DNA of 64,000 nucleotides from Isoetes taiwanensis (lineage: Eukaryota; Streptophyta; Lycopodiopsida; Isoetales; Isoetaceae): assembly GCA_021234155.1 (NCBI GenBank), contig JAJEKV010000582.1, positions 1 to 64,000 on the forward strand, written 5' to 3'. Shown here in pieces: positions 21,531 to 33,292 of this stretch (its first letter is position 1; each line of letters opens with the position of its first letter). A program made the translations under genes and the position numbers. The notes under the pieces are model-generated. The model was not told the DNA's origin. It worked only from the letters and a program-made list of their open reading frames with translations, and searched no databases.

Positions 21531-21558
21531 TATTCTATTCTATTCTATTCTATTCTAT
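21531..21558 (+). repeat. (TATTC)n microsatellite tail of the LINE
   Basis: Five to six pentanucleotide units follow the last LINE sequence. Short-repeat tails instead of poly(A) are known from several non-L1 LINE clades, where the tail arises during target-primed reverse transcription. Confidence 0.85.
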
Positions 21559-21560
21559 TA

Positions 21561-21970
21561 GGATGCAAGACACTATACTAGCCACACATTTTAAGGTTCT
21601 ATGTTCTTCAACTTGATAACACGAAGCTAGGAGATACACATGAAGTACAAAATGATTGCTTGGTAATCTACTAGCTCCATTCTTGGTGGGTCGAGGGGAT
21701 TTATCGCCATCTCTTGTTCCAACAATCCTTATACACTTTTTATCATCCAAGCTTTTCTTCTTGCTCATTGGTGCCTAATATTGAAGCATGGGCATTCATT
21801 ACAAAGCAACCTTTTGTGTATATCATCAAAAGGTGTCCACTCGGTAGACCATGCCATTTTGTCTTGCACGCCAACATACCAATTTTCATTGCTTAATAGT
21901 CTCCCACTTGGACCACCAACTTGTGGATCTCAAGAATCTTTCCACCTACTAGATGGTAGAAAATCGTTTG
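21561..21970. other. AT-rich flank of the LINE
   Basis: No gene is seen. Short open segments on both strands are near chance length. It leads into the second copy of the PPR-containing repeat. Confidence 0.35.
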
Positions 21971-23050
21971 TCAAATGTATCAAACGTATGAAGGTGCCAG
22001 CCCATTATGTCCTAACATCCAACTATTAACAATCAGCATGTATCCGATCAAGTCCATAGTTAAAATGAGCAGAAGAAGGCCTCCATGTGTAAACCCCCGT
22101 ACTTCCAACAACTAGAATAGTGGAGTCTTCTCTAAAAAGCTTAGTTGATGGGGGCCTCGAGGTGCCTTAAAGGAGTCATTCTTGGTTGAATATCACTAGC
22201 AAATTTCAGTAGGAATTTAGGCCAAGATGGTACCACCTTCCCCAATTCTTAAACTCTTCAATCATAACCTCATGATAGCCATTCATAATATGAATAACTT
22301 ATCACCTCCTTGTCACGCTCTTGTCCTTTTAATCTCTAATAAATAAATGACTTTCAATTCCTACGGATCCCCTACATCACATCACATTGGATCGCCTTCA
22401 TCACATTGGCAAGTTTTAAAGCTACCCTTGTTTTCTCCAAGTCTCCATGAACATTTAATGAACATCGTTCTTCTTTGAAAGTTTTGTTACTAGCATTTTT
22501 TATGGGTAATTGTCATTTAATATTTACAATATGCATCTTTGCAACAAAGATCTCTATAACGATGAGACTAAAGAAGGAACCTTAATGCGGTGTGTACGTA
22601 TTGTCATTAGCACTCCAACCATTCCCTACATTTCCCATGATCGGAAGGCATTATTCAAAGCCTTAGTCTAAGATACAAGTCCAACCACATCTAACACATG
22701 AAGAAAAATAAATCTACGTTGCTTCATATATTTAGGTTGTGAAACTATCGAGCCATAACGATGTCTCCAAAATCAAATTGGAAGCATCGTCTTGCCGAAA
22801 GCAAATCTTCGTGAATTGGGCCTTTTGTAGGACAGATCTGCGAGGTAAAACAACACTAACGGAAATTTCACAAGATTTCAGCTTTAGGTTATTTTTGGGT
22901 GATTTCAACAAACTGTGTGTATGCCCGATGTTTATATCTACAATCAATGATATCCTATTTTTGTAAAACTGGGCATTTTGAAAGTGCTTTAGAAATGCTT
23001 GATGAAATGGATTATGTTGGGTGCAAAGATGACATTGTTACCTACAACAC
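21971..23050 (+). repeat. PPR-containing repeat, copy B (uninterrupted)
   Basis: Copy B joins the sequence matching 11831-12098 directly to that matching 14104-14971, so it shows the arrangement before the 2-kb insertion in copy A. The two copies are about 10 kb apart in the same orientation. Small indels of 1-15 bases separate them. Whether they arose by local duplication or belong to a dispersed family cannot be told from two copies. Confidence 0.85.
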
Positions 23051-23270
23051 GTCGATTGATGCAATCGAAAATCTAAGACAATAGGAGATCTTCCTTTTTA
23101 GTAAAGAAGATGATGAAAGCTACTTAAAGGGTAGTTGTAAGATGGGCAAGGTAGACTATCCTTGTAAGATAGACAAGGTAGACTGGCTAGTGAATTTCTA
23201 GGAAAACTGAAGCAAGAATGTTGCAGTCCAAATGTTGTTACTTTTACAACACTTTGATTCATGGGTAATG
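22899..23270 (+). pseudogene. PPR protein fragment, copy B
   Basis: The frame reads 'FESALEMLDEMDYVGCKDDI' then VTYNTSIDA, one complete pentatricopeptide motif. It continues to a stop near 23082. After a degraded stretch another piece reads 'KLKQECCSPNVVTFTTL' (23202-23252), the end of the next motif. PPR proteins act in plastids or mitochondria on RNA. The spacing between the two DIVTY/NVVTF ends is longer than the 35-residue unit, so a motif has been damaged. It is a pseudogene fragment of a P-class PPR gene. Confidence 0.8.
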
Positions 23271-23334
23271 TTTCTACACCTTCATTCCCATGCCCTCGCT
23301 TTTCGCCCTCACCATCCATGGCCCCTCCATGCAC

Positions 23335-24380
23335 GCCATCGCTAAGCTAGCTGACTATTCGCGACCTCAGAGGTCACTTTAATTTTTTAGTCCATCTTTC
23401 ACTTCAGTTAAATTTTTTTTTAACAATACTTTAACCTTCATTTAGGTTAACATAAAGCTAACCGCCCTTACTACATAATACTAACTTAACTATTGGTGTG
23501 AAGTTAATGGTTGCTGCGAATGGACCCTCACTCTAGTATTCTTTGCACGCCTATTTGATACTCATGATCTTCGACTTGTCTCGTCAACAAAGCAAGACCC
23601 ATGTTGTTCGTGAACTTGAGAAAGCTTTTAGCTCCAAATAATAGCATCGAGTAAAGCTTCTAAGAAATTGATTATAGAGAAATACACTAACCATGCGTAC
23701 ATGTCATCTTGACAAGTACTTGAGAGCCATAAAGGGTTGCCTAGTGGGCAACCTCGTATGTTGCACATGTATACTAAACATATGCAATTAAACCCCTTTT
23801 GCCAATGGCAAAGCCCCATTAGTCCCTTCTAATCTAAAACCTAAGGTCATGTAAAAGGAACAAAGGGGAAACCCTAAACTCTTTTCATTTTCGCATTTTG
23901 GCTTCCTTGGGTCATTTTCGGCCAAGCCAAGCTGCTAGTCCCCATTGCCGTATTTGCCAAACAAAGATTTGCATTTACCAGACCTCGGGAGAGCAACTGC
24001 ATTTAGTCGGAAGCTTAAGGCATGGATCGATGCAGGAACTAGAGCAAGCCAAGGATCGGTAACCTGTGATTCCGTTTGTGCAAACCCGACTTTTAGCCCG
24101 CAATGAGCTAGGATAGTATAGTAGATCAGTCTTAGCAGCCTTATAGATCCTAAGATCACCTGATTTTAATCTAATGAACCTAACCATGTATGTTTAGGTA
24201 GATAGATTAGATTCTATTGATTATTTCAGTTCTTTGATGATGATGATGATGTTCCATTCTATGCTCGGTGTATGTGGGAAAGGGGGTAGAGACACGAAAC
24301 CTTCAGAGTAGCATATGATTCTAGATAAACCTCATTAATTCCCAATTAATGGGGCCAGGTACAAGAGCCCTTTGGTTGTG
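23335..24380. other. AT-rich anonymous DNA
   Basis: There is no recognisable gene. A short (GAT)n run lies at about 24237-24253. Minus-strand open frames near 23.94-24.19 kb overlap each other and have no family signature. Confidence 0.4.
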
Positions 24381-25800
24381 AGTGGCGAGGCTAGATTGGT
24401 ATAGTATGTGTAAGATATTGGTTGCAAGGCTTGTTGTATTAGTGATTGTTTTATATGGACTAAGATCTCCATCTACACTAGCAACTAGACATGCCATGCG
24501 AGATTATTTGAAGAAATCGGCATTGCGTGAAGGAACTATAGCATTGCTTAAAGATATGTGCATATTTTGCAGCATTTGACAAAGGATTCACATGTAAACC
24601 CAATGCATTTTTGCTTTGTGGGGACAGGAATTTTTATTTAATGGGCCAAGCAAAACTTCATAGTCATGGATTCACCACTCGAGGGGATCCATCTGCGACT
24701 AACAATGCGGAGTTTGTCTCATTGAGAAGTCTGCTTTGTTGCATTGTTTTCAGCGTGAGTTTAAATGTATAAACGTTATAGTTTTAAATTATGGGCTCAT
24801 GTGCCCATTATATTGGAGGAATGGCACTGCTTGGGGTCACGAAGTAAAGAAATTGGAGAAGTGGTGCTGAAGATAATGAAATGGTCACAGATGTATGTAA
24901 AGAGATTTAATGTCTTCCCCGTAGGAGAAAGAGATAATATATCATGCGAGATTTTCATGTTAGCATGCTGTGATACCCCATATGTCATCCATATTAGCAT
25001 GTTTGCCTATTTGTTAGAATTATATTTAGTGCTTTCATCCATTTGTCTTAATCACTATAGCAGAAGTTGAATTCCTTAGACAAGTTTTGCAAGAAAAAAT
25101 CATTTGATGGCCCATTTTTTAGGGTAAGGTATATGAGGAGCTTACTATCTAGTAGGCAATCCATCATGTATGTTGCTGCATTACTGCAATACTGATGTTA
25201 TGTGGACTTTACTGATGTGGTTTTTCTTCTCAATAGCTATTGCAGGAAGGTAAAAGAGCTTGTTGTGCTTGTTTATGCGGCTAGCCCTATCCCATCCAAT
25301 TTTTGTTTCAATGTGATAGATAATGAGAGGCATTTAAGCCTTGCTCTCGTGCAAAGCTATATGGAACCTTGCTTTGGTGTATTGATTTGTGGCATGTTGC
25401 CCATGGAAGAAATGTCTTAAAACAAAAATGAAGCATCATCTCTCTCCACGGATACATGGGTATCTCGAGACATGGAAAAGACTGACTTTGCAAAAGACAG
25501 GTTTCAGGGCTTTTTATGGGTTTATCTCAAGGTGAAGCCATTCTTTACGGAAAAGTTGTCATGCCTTTTGTTACGTTGTAAAGTGTGAGTACTTTGAATA
25601 TCTTTAATTTCATTTATCCATCTTAAGTATCCACGCTTATTGACTGGCTGAATGCAAGCTTTTTGACTAACAAGAGAATTGTTTTGAATTTGCGTGGTTT
25701 GCAAGCACTTCGTATCCTCTTGCGGGAAATAGCAAATACTTGTTGCGGGTTTTGTGATAGCACACAGCAAAGACATTTTACCACTATTTGATGTGCAACA
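24380..25800 (+). other. Possible decayed gene, plus strand, unrecognised
   Basis: Several plus-strand segments look more protein-like than their surroundings: 'TRHAMRDYLKKSALREGTI' within a 65-codon frame (24382-24579), a 101-codon frame at 24765-25070 and a 72-codon frame at 25202-25420. They could be exons of one broken gene with introns between them, but no domain is recognised and no convincing splice-site chain was found. Confidence 0.25.
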
Positions 25801-26530
25801 TGCGTCATCTTTTGGTCATGTTTCTCAATTTGGTCATGTTTCTATAGTCACCCAAACATGCCATGCAAAACATCCTTTAGGAATTGGTGCTGGTTTTGTG
25901 GGCCGATTGTGACTTCTTAGAGAGGAGACCGGACTATAAATTCAGAGAAAAAAGTTGGGGAAGTTTGCGTAATTGCCATATCTGTACCATATAAAGACCA
26001 CGACATCTTCAATTCGAGTTCTTTTTGCAAAGATTTGTATGGGCACCTTTTGGCAACCGAGACAAAAAGTTCCTTGAGGTAACGATATAAAGTGGTGTGC
26101 TTAAACAATTAGTTTACAAAACTTACCATTAGCTTCTCCAAAGGAAGTTTAGCATACATAGTTATTCAATTTGAACATAAACGCGTGTCTAATGATATCT
26201 ACGGAAATTCACCTTATTCTTTAATCTACAATCGTACACAAAGTTCCTCGTTTGTGGGGTATGGATGTACGTAATTTGTTATCTTTGTATAACAAGATTT
26301 GCAAAATACTATAAGATTTCGGACAATATACTATATGGTGTTAATTTAGATGCGTGCAAAAACGTAATTGTAAGGGCTAATTTGCCCTACGTCACCCCGT
26401 GTGAATATGCACCCAAACAAAAGGGGGTTTAAGGGGAATTTAATTTTAAGGCGTGTAATGTAATGGTTTTGTTATAGGTTAAAAAAATTTTGCCTTACAA
26501 AAAAAACAAACAACGTTACATCACACTTGG
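25801..26530. other. AT-rich anonymous DNA
   Basis: A short direct duplication 'tttggtcatgtttct' occurs at 25810 and 25829. Nothing else is supported. Confidence 0.4.
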
Positions 26531-26534
26531 ATGA

Positions 26535-26790
26535 GTTGATGTTATGTTGTGTAATTAATAATATGTCGAGAAACATCTAATAGGCACGATGGCTAAACAA
26601 CTACTTTATTAGCAATCTAATGTTGATGTTATGTTGTGTAATTAATAATATGTCGGTATTTTCTTTGAAACATCTAATAGGCCTGATGGCCCGTGGGTGG
26701 AAATAAACAACTACTTTATTAGCAATCTAATATTGGCTTATAGCAACATGCAATATTAGCAATCTAATATTGGCTTATAGCAACATGCAA
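26535..26790. repeat. Tandem repeat with nested 37-bp duplication
   Basis: 'gttgatgttatgttgtgtaa' starts units at 26535 and 26622; both continue through 'catctaatagg', 'gatgg' and 'aacaactactttattagcaa'. The second unit is longer by about 25 bases. A further segment, 'agcaatctaatattggctta' plus following bases, is duplicated at 26721 and 26758. Confidence 0.9.
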
Positions 26791-27193
26791 GGATTGGTTG
26801 GCATAGTGAGATAACAAAAATAAAAGAAGGCCAAAAATGTTACTTTCACATACAAGGCCATAAGGGATCTTCTTAGAGATAGATTCCCTATCAACATTTT
26901 GGAAATGCTTGAGGGCGGTTTATTATTTAAAAACAACCTTGTTGAAAATAAACTACTTGAGTCGGACGTGGAAAGCCTTGACCTTAACACCAAACATAAG
27001 ATGACTAAGTTGTGCCAAAAGCTTCGATGGTTAAATTTGATACTAAGCATGTGCAAACAAAAAACATCACATAGAACCTAGAAGCAAGCATTCCATTTAA
27101 ATTACCCGGTTTATGTATGCAACCGGTAATCTTTGTAAACCTTGGCACTAAAGACACCGTGGATCGGTTGATCCGATATGATTTGGAATATTA
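26791..27193. other. AT-rich anonymous DNA
   Basis: No gene is recognised. Opposed 60- and 93-codon frames overlap here and appear fortuitous. Confidence 0.35.
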
Positions 27194-27296
27194 ATATACA
27201 TCCACCGGACATGGCTGATTCGGGTTAGTTTCCCACCAAGATGATATACATCCACGGACATATAGCTTGATTCCAAGTTAGCTTCCCACCAAGATA
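27194..27296. repeat. Tandem duplication of about 50 bp
   Basis: 'atatacatccac(c)ggacat' to 'gtttcccaccaagatg' at 27194-27243 is followed by a diverged copy at 27244-27296 ending 'gcttcccaccaagat'. Confidence 0.85.
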
Positions 27297-29800
27297 AAGA
27301 TCATGCAATACCCGGGGTATTTGAATATTCACTTATATAAAAAGTGACACATCTTCGTTGGTCCCAGTAGGGTCTCGATCCCATCATCTTGAAATTGAAG
27401 CCGATGGTGCTACTAGACCTAAGGTCAATCGTTGAAGAGGATGCGCAAACTGTGCTATATGAACATAATTGAGTTGCAGCCCAAAAAAGCGGTGTTTGGG
27501 TATAGGCATAGCGCCGGGCCTTGTTTGCATCATGTTTGAGGACATGATTGCACAGTGCAACCACACTTGGTTGCTCTGTCCTTAGCAATCTCTGCTGGTA
27601 ACAACAAACAGACATTCTAACTTGAACAAAATTGTACAGAAAAAAAATGCACCCACGATGAAAATATCTAACATTATAAAGTGCCCTACTGGATGAATCC
27701 TGTGGGAGTATCAACCCACATTCAATCTGCAAGATGTGTTCCGTGGCAGGGGGGGTCCTCTTTGAAGCTCAAGTCGGGGCTAAGGGAGTTCGATCTTTGC
27801 ATGGAACACCACAAGCTAGCTGCAAATGGGAGGGGATTACACCTGACAAAGCGGGGCATGTAATCGATATACGCTAAAAACAAGATAGAACATGCTTAAC
27901 CAAAAGATAGATCATGTTTCACAAGGAAGCATATCGCGACAATGCAATAATTAATTTATAAAAATACACGCAATTCATCGAGCTTATATCCCAATTCGCG
28001 ATGAACCACAACACCATTATCACATTTATTTATAAAATGTGCACGCCACTTATGTCTTACATGCTCGGGGTTCTCCTCGCCAATTTTGCATCTTTTGCAT
28101 AACCATGTAAGTTAACCAAAGAGCAAATTGAAGAGCGCAGATTTGGAAATGCGTTATTACCTGCCTTGGATGGGCAACAAACCGGACATGACAATCATGA
28201 TGTTGGGCAAACCTCTTAATCTTTGTTAGTATCACGACCGCGTGATTACGTTTCTGTCTGTAAAGGGGATCACCAATTGATCCACTAAAAACCTCAGGGG
28301 AATGTTAAAAACATGTTGGTTGTATTCATTTGGTTACTAGGGCCGGCGGTGATCAAGTTCATTATATGGGTCAACCACCAAGCCATTTAATCCCATGCCT
28401 CAATATCGCCGCTTTAGCACGTTCCAAAATCCACTCTTTGAAGGAAGCTCTTCATCTTAGCACCTACATAACCCAAGTGAAATTGACATTAGAAACGGAA
28501 AAATGGTACAAGAACTTTGACAACTCCAGCGCCCTAATCAATACAAAGTTTGCAAAGCCCATAGACAAGATACATCTTAAAAAACAAATTGTAGCAACAA
28601 AAGTAAAAGCTTTTGTTATGATCCTACCAGTCCTCAATGAAGACGTCAGATTTTCTTGAAGGCTAACTATGTCGCATATGTTTTGCATGGAAGGCTTTTT
28701 ACATTGCCCGACGGACAACCAAACCGGACCTAAAGTGCACTTGCTTACTTCCAAAAAAGCACTTACGGTAAAAAGGTCGCGGACTAATAAGTCAGAAGAT
28801 AATCCCCACAACCTAGCCCTATTTAACTATTGATGAATGGTACCTTGTGTGGTTCCGCAAAGGTTGCGAATAAACTTCAAAGTCGCTTTAAAATTCACCT
28901 CGCCAAGCAAAAGTTGGCGTGCCGAAATGATGAACAAATGGACTAATTGTGTTGGTGATGTGCGTTAAATGGCGGGCATGAAAAATCAAAGGTAGAAGGA
29001 ATGTTTTGTAATAACCCCATGCAACTGTAGCTTTGGGATCCGAAGTGGGCCAAGCTTTTAAGCCCGCTTTCAGCACCAAACAGTCATATAGAGTAGTCGC
29101 TTCAATCAAACACAAGTGCCCGAACAAATGATAACATGCACAATGAAGTATCAACTTCAAGCTTCATTTCTTCCTTTGATCCAATCACAATCATCCCCGC
29201 GAACCAAACTCCTAGCACTAGGCTAGGTCGCCAAAAGCCCGTGTTGCACAAAAATCAATTAAAAGCCCAATAACATACTTCCAGTGATTAAAAAGGCGAA
29301 AAGGCACGAACAATTGGAGCTGAGGTGGCCTACACAATGTTTGATATAGATGTAAATGCATGTTTGTATTATTTTTTAATTGAACAAAACGGTTGCCTAC
29401 GTAACCCGAGCGCCAAAATTGTAAATAATAGTTTATAAAGTGGTGTCTCTGCATTCATATCCGTTGTAAAAAGGCCAAAGTCTAGGGACGTAATAGGCAA
29501 AATTGCATGTTTAACGGAACATTTCGATGATACTCCTCTCACACCACTTTGAATTGTACAAGAGTCTTACACATGACAAGGGCATCACGGTGCATTAAGA
29601 TCTTGGTATATGCTTTTTTGCCCGCCTTTGTTAGAAAGGTTTCCCAATGTGCTTTATTTTTTTTTTTACTAGAGATGGAACTTGGTGTAAAGTGTTTGGC
29701 GCTTTTTGTCGCCGCGACACAGCCGGAAGAAACCTGTCGCCTTTGTCTTATAGAAGTGTCAAAATGTAGAGCCTACCACTTATTCTTGGAAGTCATTCGA
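27297..29800. other. Anonymous DNA with short unassigned open frames
   Basis: The longest frames are 143 codons on the minus strand (27301-27732), 115 codons on the minus strand (28464-28811) and 109 codons on the plus strand (28330-28659). They have no recognisable domains, and opposed ones overlap. 29640-29680 has a poly-T run. I cannot support a gene. Confidence 0.35.
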
Positions 29801-29909
29801 AGCTAAAGGTTAGGACGAGATAGATATATATTATATTAATATCCCACCGGAGATCAGGTGATTTCTTGAGGGATATATTTGTGATTAGGCTATTTCGAGA
29901 ACTAACAAT

Positions 29910-29921
29910 TGGTATCAAAGC
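29910..29921 (+). promoter_or_regulatory. Probable LTR-element primer-binding site, plus strand
   Basis: The plus strand reads TGGTATCAAAGC, the initiator tRNA-Met complement with one common variation. It is preceded by 'aacaat', so an LTR ending in ...ACA would stop at 29907, leaving the usual 2-base spacer. No matching second LTR was found in the window, so the element is either truncated or solo. Confidence 0.6.
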
Positions 29922-30360
29922 AAGTAGATATGCTCAATGGAAGGTGACGTGGGAATTTAAACTAGTGTCAAGCACAAAGTAGGTACATTTGAGGAGGAGT
30001 TGTAAGGATAAGGATGCAGCACGTACATAAGATTATTAGATGATAATGTGGCATTGGGGCTGCCAAAGGCCGCAGCATTTGAGTTATTGATCGAGAAACA
30101 AGGAGGAGTTCAATCGCAAGAGGTAAATTATGTGAGGGCTTGAATTGGCCCTTTCAGGACCTAGAATAATATTTTTAGGGATCAAGGGTGAAATTTTGTT
30201 GAAAACAAGAATCAAGTATCAAGTATTGTATTGTTTTGAAGTAGCATTTTTTATTGATTGTGAAACATGACTTTGAAGTATGATTTAAGCCACTTCACCC
30301 TCGAGTCACGAGGGCAACCCCCTCCGTGCGGCGCAGCCTTTTTTTTTTTTTGAATGTCCA
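29922..30360 (+). other. Leader-like region downstream of the primer-binding site
   Basis: An ATG-led frame begins soon after the site (ATGGAAGGTGACGTGG at 29937) but stops after a few codons. No gag motif is legible. A poly-T run lies at 30340-30352. Confidence 0.3.
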
Positions 30361-30364
30361 GAGT

Positions 30365-30720
30365 GATGAAAACAAAGGCACTAAGCGGTGGCCGGGCGCA
30401 GCGGCACTAGGCGCCAGGCCATCTAGCTGCCAGGCGCCGGGCGTTGGCGCTTAGGTCCAATGGGGCCATCTAGCTTGGCAGCCGCTGGCACCGTCGAAGC
30501 CGGCGTACGGCCGCAGCGGCGCGGGAAGGCGGGATGTGGCGGCTAAGGCCATCTAGCGGCGGCGCTTAAATCCAATAGGCCATCTAGCGGCCTGGTGGCG
30601 CCGGCGCTTACGCCCAATAGGCCATCTAGTAGCAAAAGGCCATTTCTGGCAGCGAAGCCTGACTGGCAGCCGGCGAAATTTTAGTGGCCCCGTGATGGCC
30701 ATTTTTGGCCACAAATTATA
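30365..30720. repeat. GC-rich degenerate repeat built on 'ggccatctagc'
   Basis: The core 'ggccatctag' occurs at about 30417, 30465, 30548, 30580 and 30619, with 'ggcgctta..tccaat(a)gg' between cores, giving an irregular period of 30-85 bases. The block is far richer in GC and CpG than its surroundings. No protein is apparent. Confidence 0.8.
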
Positions 30721-31520
30721 GGTTCAGGGCAAAATCGACACGGCCGGCTTGAGTAGGATGCCTTATCTATGGACTATCTTGAGATTGCCATTTTCGTGGC
30801 ACTTTATTGCCTATTCGACATTAAAATGGCCATTAGATGTTTGCTAATTGGAGTGGTATTGACTTTGGGGCCAATTTGAAGTCGGTGAGAGAACTAGATA
30901 TACTTATGGAATGGCTAAGTAGGCCACTTGGCCAAATCTGTAATGCCTTAAGTTCGCCAAATAATAACTCATTAAAGAGGTCCCCTCATAAATTGCGTCA
31001 CTTATGGGGCTAACATTATTAGAAATTTTTATTCCTAAATATATCTACCAACTAAGAATAATCCCACTCTTTTGGAAAATCAAATGTCGAGGCACTTTTC
31101 AATCCTCTTTACAAAGACTAGGCAAGATCCCAAGAATTCTCCTACTAGAAATACATGGAGTATGAATTCAAATTCATGCAACATGTAACAACTAAATACA
31201 TTTATATGGGGTAGCTGCCTCTTTATGTTTGGGTAACTAGCTCTATATTTAATAAGAATCTAGCTAAAAATCGCCATTTGAACTACACATTATTAGATAT
31301 TTGGTTCAAAATGCCAATTGGGTTGTAGCCACATTAGAAAAAAAAAGGAAAAATGGCCGATTCGGGGCTACACTTTTGGAGGCATATTTTACAAGGAATG
31401 GCCAATTCATTATACTTATAGAAAATTATAGGTCCTTTAAAATTTTCCCTGGCAGGCCGCAAAGGTGAAAAAAAGCGGAATGTAGGTGGCGTTGGGTATG
31501 GCGAAGCTTCGTGGAAGGCG
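30721..31520. other. AT-rich anonymous DNA
   Basis: No gene or strong repeat is recognised. Confidence 0.4.
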
Positions 31521-31524
31521 GGCG

Positions 31525-31640
31525 TTAATTTAAAATGCCGCTTAAATTTGAAACCCCTCCGCCCGGTATTCCAAATTTGAAAGCCCTCCGTCCGGCCCAA
31601 ATTTGAAATTCAAATTTTGAAATCCCAAATTTGTTGTTGC
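31525..31640. repeat. Cluster of AAATTTGAAA motifs
   Basis: 'aaatttgaaa' or its complement occurs about seven times in 115 bases, some in inverted order, so the segment can fold on itself. Confidence 0.7.
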
Positions 31641-31939
31641 TTTCGATATATCATTTCTTTAGGCGCTTTGTATAGATCCTTCTATAGGCGGACGGGGTCT
31701 TCGATGGTTCCATACCGACGTCGGCACTTCTAGGCGGCTTCTTGCAGTCATTTATTTTGAGGTGTAATGTTAGTTGTTTTACGTGAGTTTTCTCGGCGCT
31801 TCTTTTGAGGCGCTACAATATTCTTACAAGATCCATATACTCAAATGGCCGATAGTTTTTTCACCAAAATGGTGACCACCATACCTGTGTAAGTCTTTCT
31901 ATATGCATCAAATCTTTTGTCGAGCCATTCATCACATGT

Positions 31940-32510
31940 ATACCTCCAAATGGAGCCATTTGGGCGCCATTTGGAGCCCTCAAATGGCTTCATGGCATCC
32001 CCATTTGGGGTGCGGGGGCGTGTATACCACCCAAATGGCGCCATTTGGGGGTGCCGGGGCAGGTGTATACCACCCAAATGGCCATTTGGAGGGTGCCCGA
32101 GAGGGGTAGGTATATAGCCCAAATGGGCTATATGGAGCCATTTGGGGTGCCATTTGGAGCCCTCAAATGGCTCCATGGCGCCATTTGGGGGGGGGTGCGA
32201 GAGGCGGGTATACCCCTCAAATGGTGCCATTTGTGGGTGCCATGGGGGGGTATACCCCACATGGCACCTTGAGGATGCAAATGGCGCCATAAATGGCGCC
32301 ATGGCGCCATAAATGCGTTATGCGCCATTGCATCCGCCATTTTTTTTTTTTTTTTTTTTGGGGGTGGGGTGGTAGGTATACCCCCAAATGAAGCCATTTG
32401 GGAGGGGAGTAGGTATACCCCCCGGCCGTTGGTTTGGTTGCCGGGGAGTAGGTATACCCCCAAATGGGGGTTGGGGGTGGAGGGGGAGGGCAATTATACA
32501 TGCCATTTGG
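31940..32510. repeat. Palindromic CCAAATGG minisatellite
   Basis: The motif 'ccaaatgg' or its complement 'ccatttgg' occurs about twenty times, often as a perfect palindrome such as 'ccaaatggcgccatttgg' (32033-32050). Between them 'gg(g)taggtataccccc' recurs. A poly-T run interrupts it at 32340-32359. Long proline/glycine-rich frames on both strands are products of the repetition. The block could form many alternative hairpins. Confidence 0.9.
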
Positions 32511-33292
32511 GGTAAAGAGAGCCACCCTTCATGGCAAGGATGTTGATCCATTGAATGTAGCAACAAAGGTCAAGAAAGGCTGTGGTGCCATCTATTGAAC
32601 TACCAATCATATGTTGGGGTGCAAATAACATTGGTGAAGCAGTATGTGCATTTATTCAGTTGCCAAATAAGGATGTAAGACTGGTTGAGGCTTGTATGCT
32701 ACAAACATATGTATGATACATGTGTACTACTCACGTGTATCATACACCGAAAGGTCTACAAATCTATTCATGTATCTTAAAAATATATGTATGTGTCATA
32801 CAATTGTACCTAACACATGCGAGAAGGTGTATGATCTGAGTAAATATGTTTTCTAAATATTTCATGAATTGTACACAACATATGTATGATATAGGGTACT
32901 GGACACGTGTATACAACCCTTGCATAACGTCTATACAACCCCATAATAAAAAATTTCGGTTTACTAAAAATTTTCCCATTATAATGAAATTGTGTTTCTT
33001 CTAGAGTTTGGTTCATTATTGAAAACGGAAGTTCGATCATACATAAAGTTGTTATTGCAACTATTTCAACGCAATACAAGAAATAATAGTTCTAAAAAAT
33101 TACGGGGAAGTACTTAACGCGTCTTTTGTACATAAAGTACGTATTTTATGTATTTTAATAAGTATTTTATAATTCCAAAAACGATTTAAAGTACTTTTAA
33201 ACGAGAGAGGTATGCATACGATATTAATACATTAAGCACATTATAATACCGGCATCGCACTTAACGTGCGACAACGTTAAGTACGGTTTTAT
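32511..33292. other. AT-rich flank with a strong inverted repeat
   Basis: A hairpin with 14 of 15 paired bases and a 7-base loop lies at 32710-32746 ('tgtatgatacatgtg' against 'cacgtgtatcataca'). A related 'tatgtatgatat...cacgtgtata' is at 32880-32912. No gene is seen. Confidence 0.6.

Larger units (their letters stand above)
16900..21560 (+). mobile_element. GC-rich LINE (non-LTR retrotransposon) with (TATTC)n 3' tail
   Basis: Endonuclease, reverse transcriptase and a C-terminal Cys/His cluster follow one another on the plus strand, and the sequence ends in a pentanucleotide array, so this is one non-LTR element. Its GC content is clearly above that of the flanks, consistent with recent arrival or a different base bias. 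Frameshifts and stops are scattered through all parts. The RT and C-terminus look unlike those of the L1-type LINEs elsewhere in this window, and the tail is not poly(A). No target duplication was found because the 5' end is uncertain. Confidence 0.85.

Noticed and set aside
31841-32566. Several 65-153-codon frames on both strands, proline/histidine/glycine-rich
   Set aside because: All arise from the palindromic CCAAATGG repeat and its GGGGG-rich linkers, and open frames occur in both strands at once.
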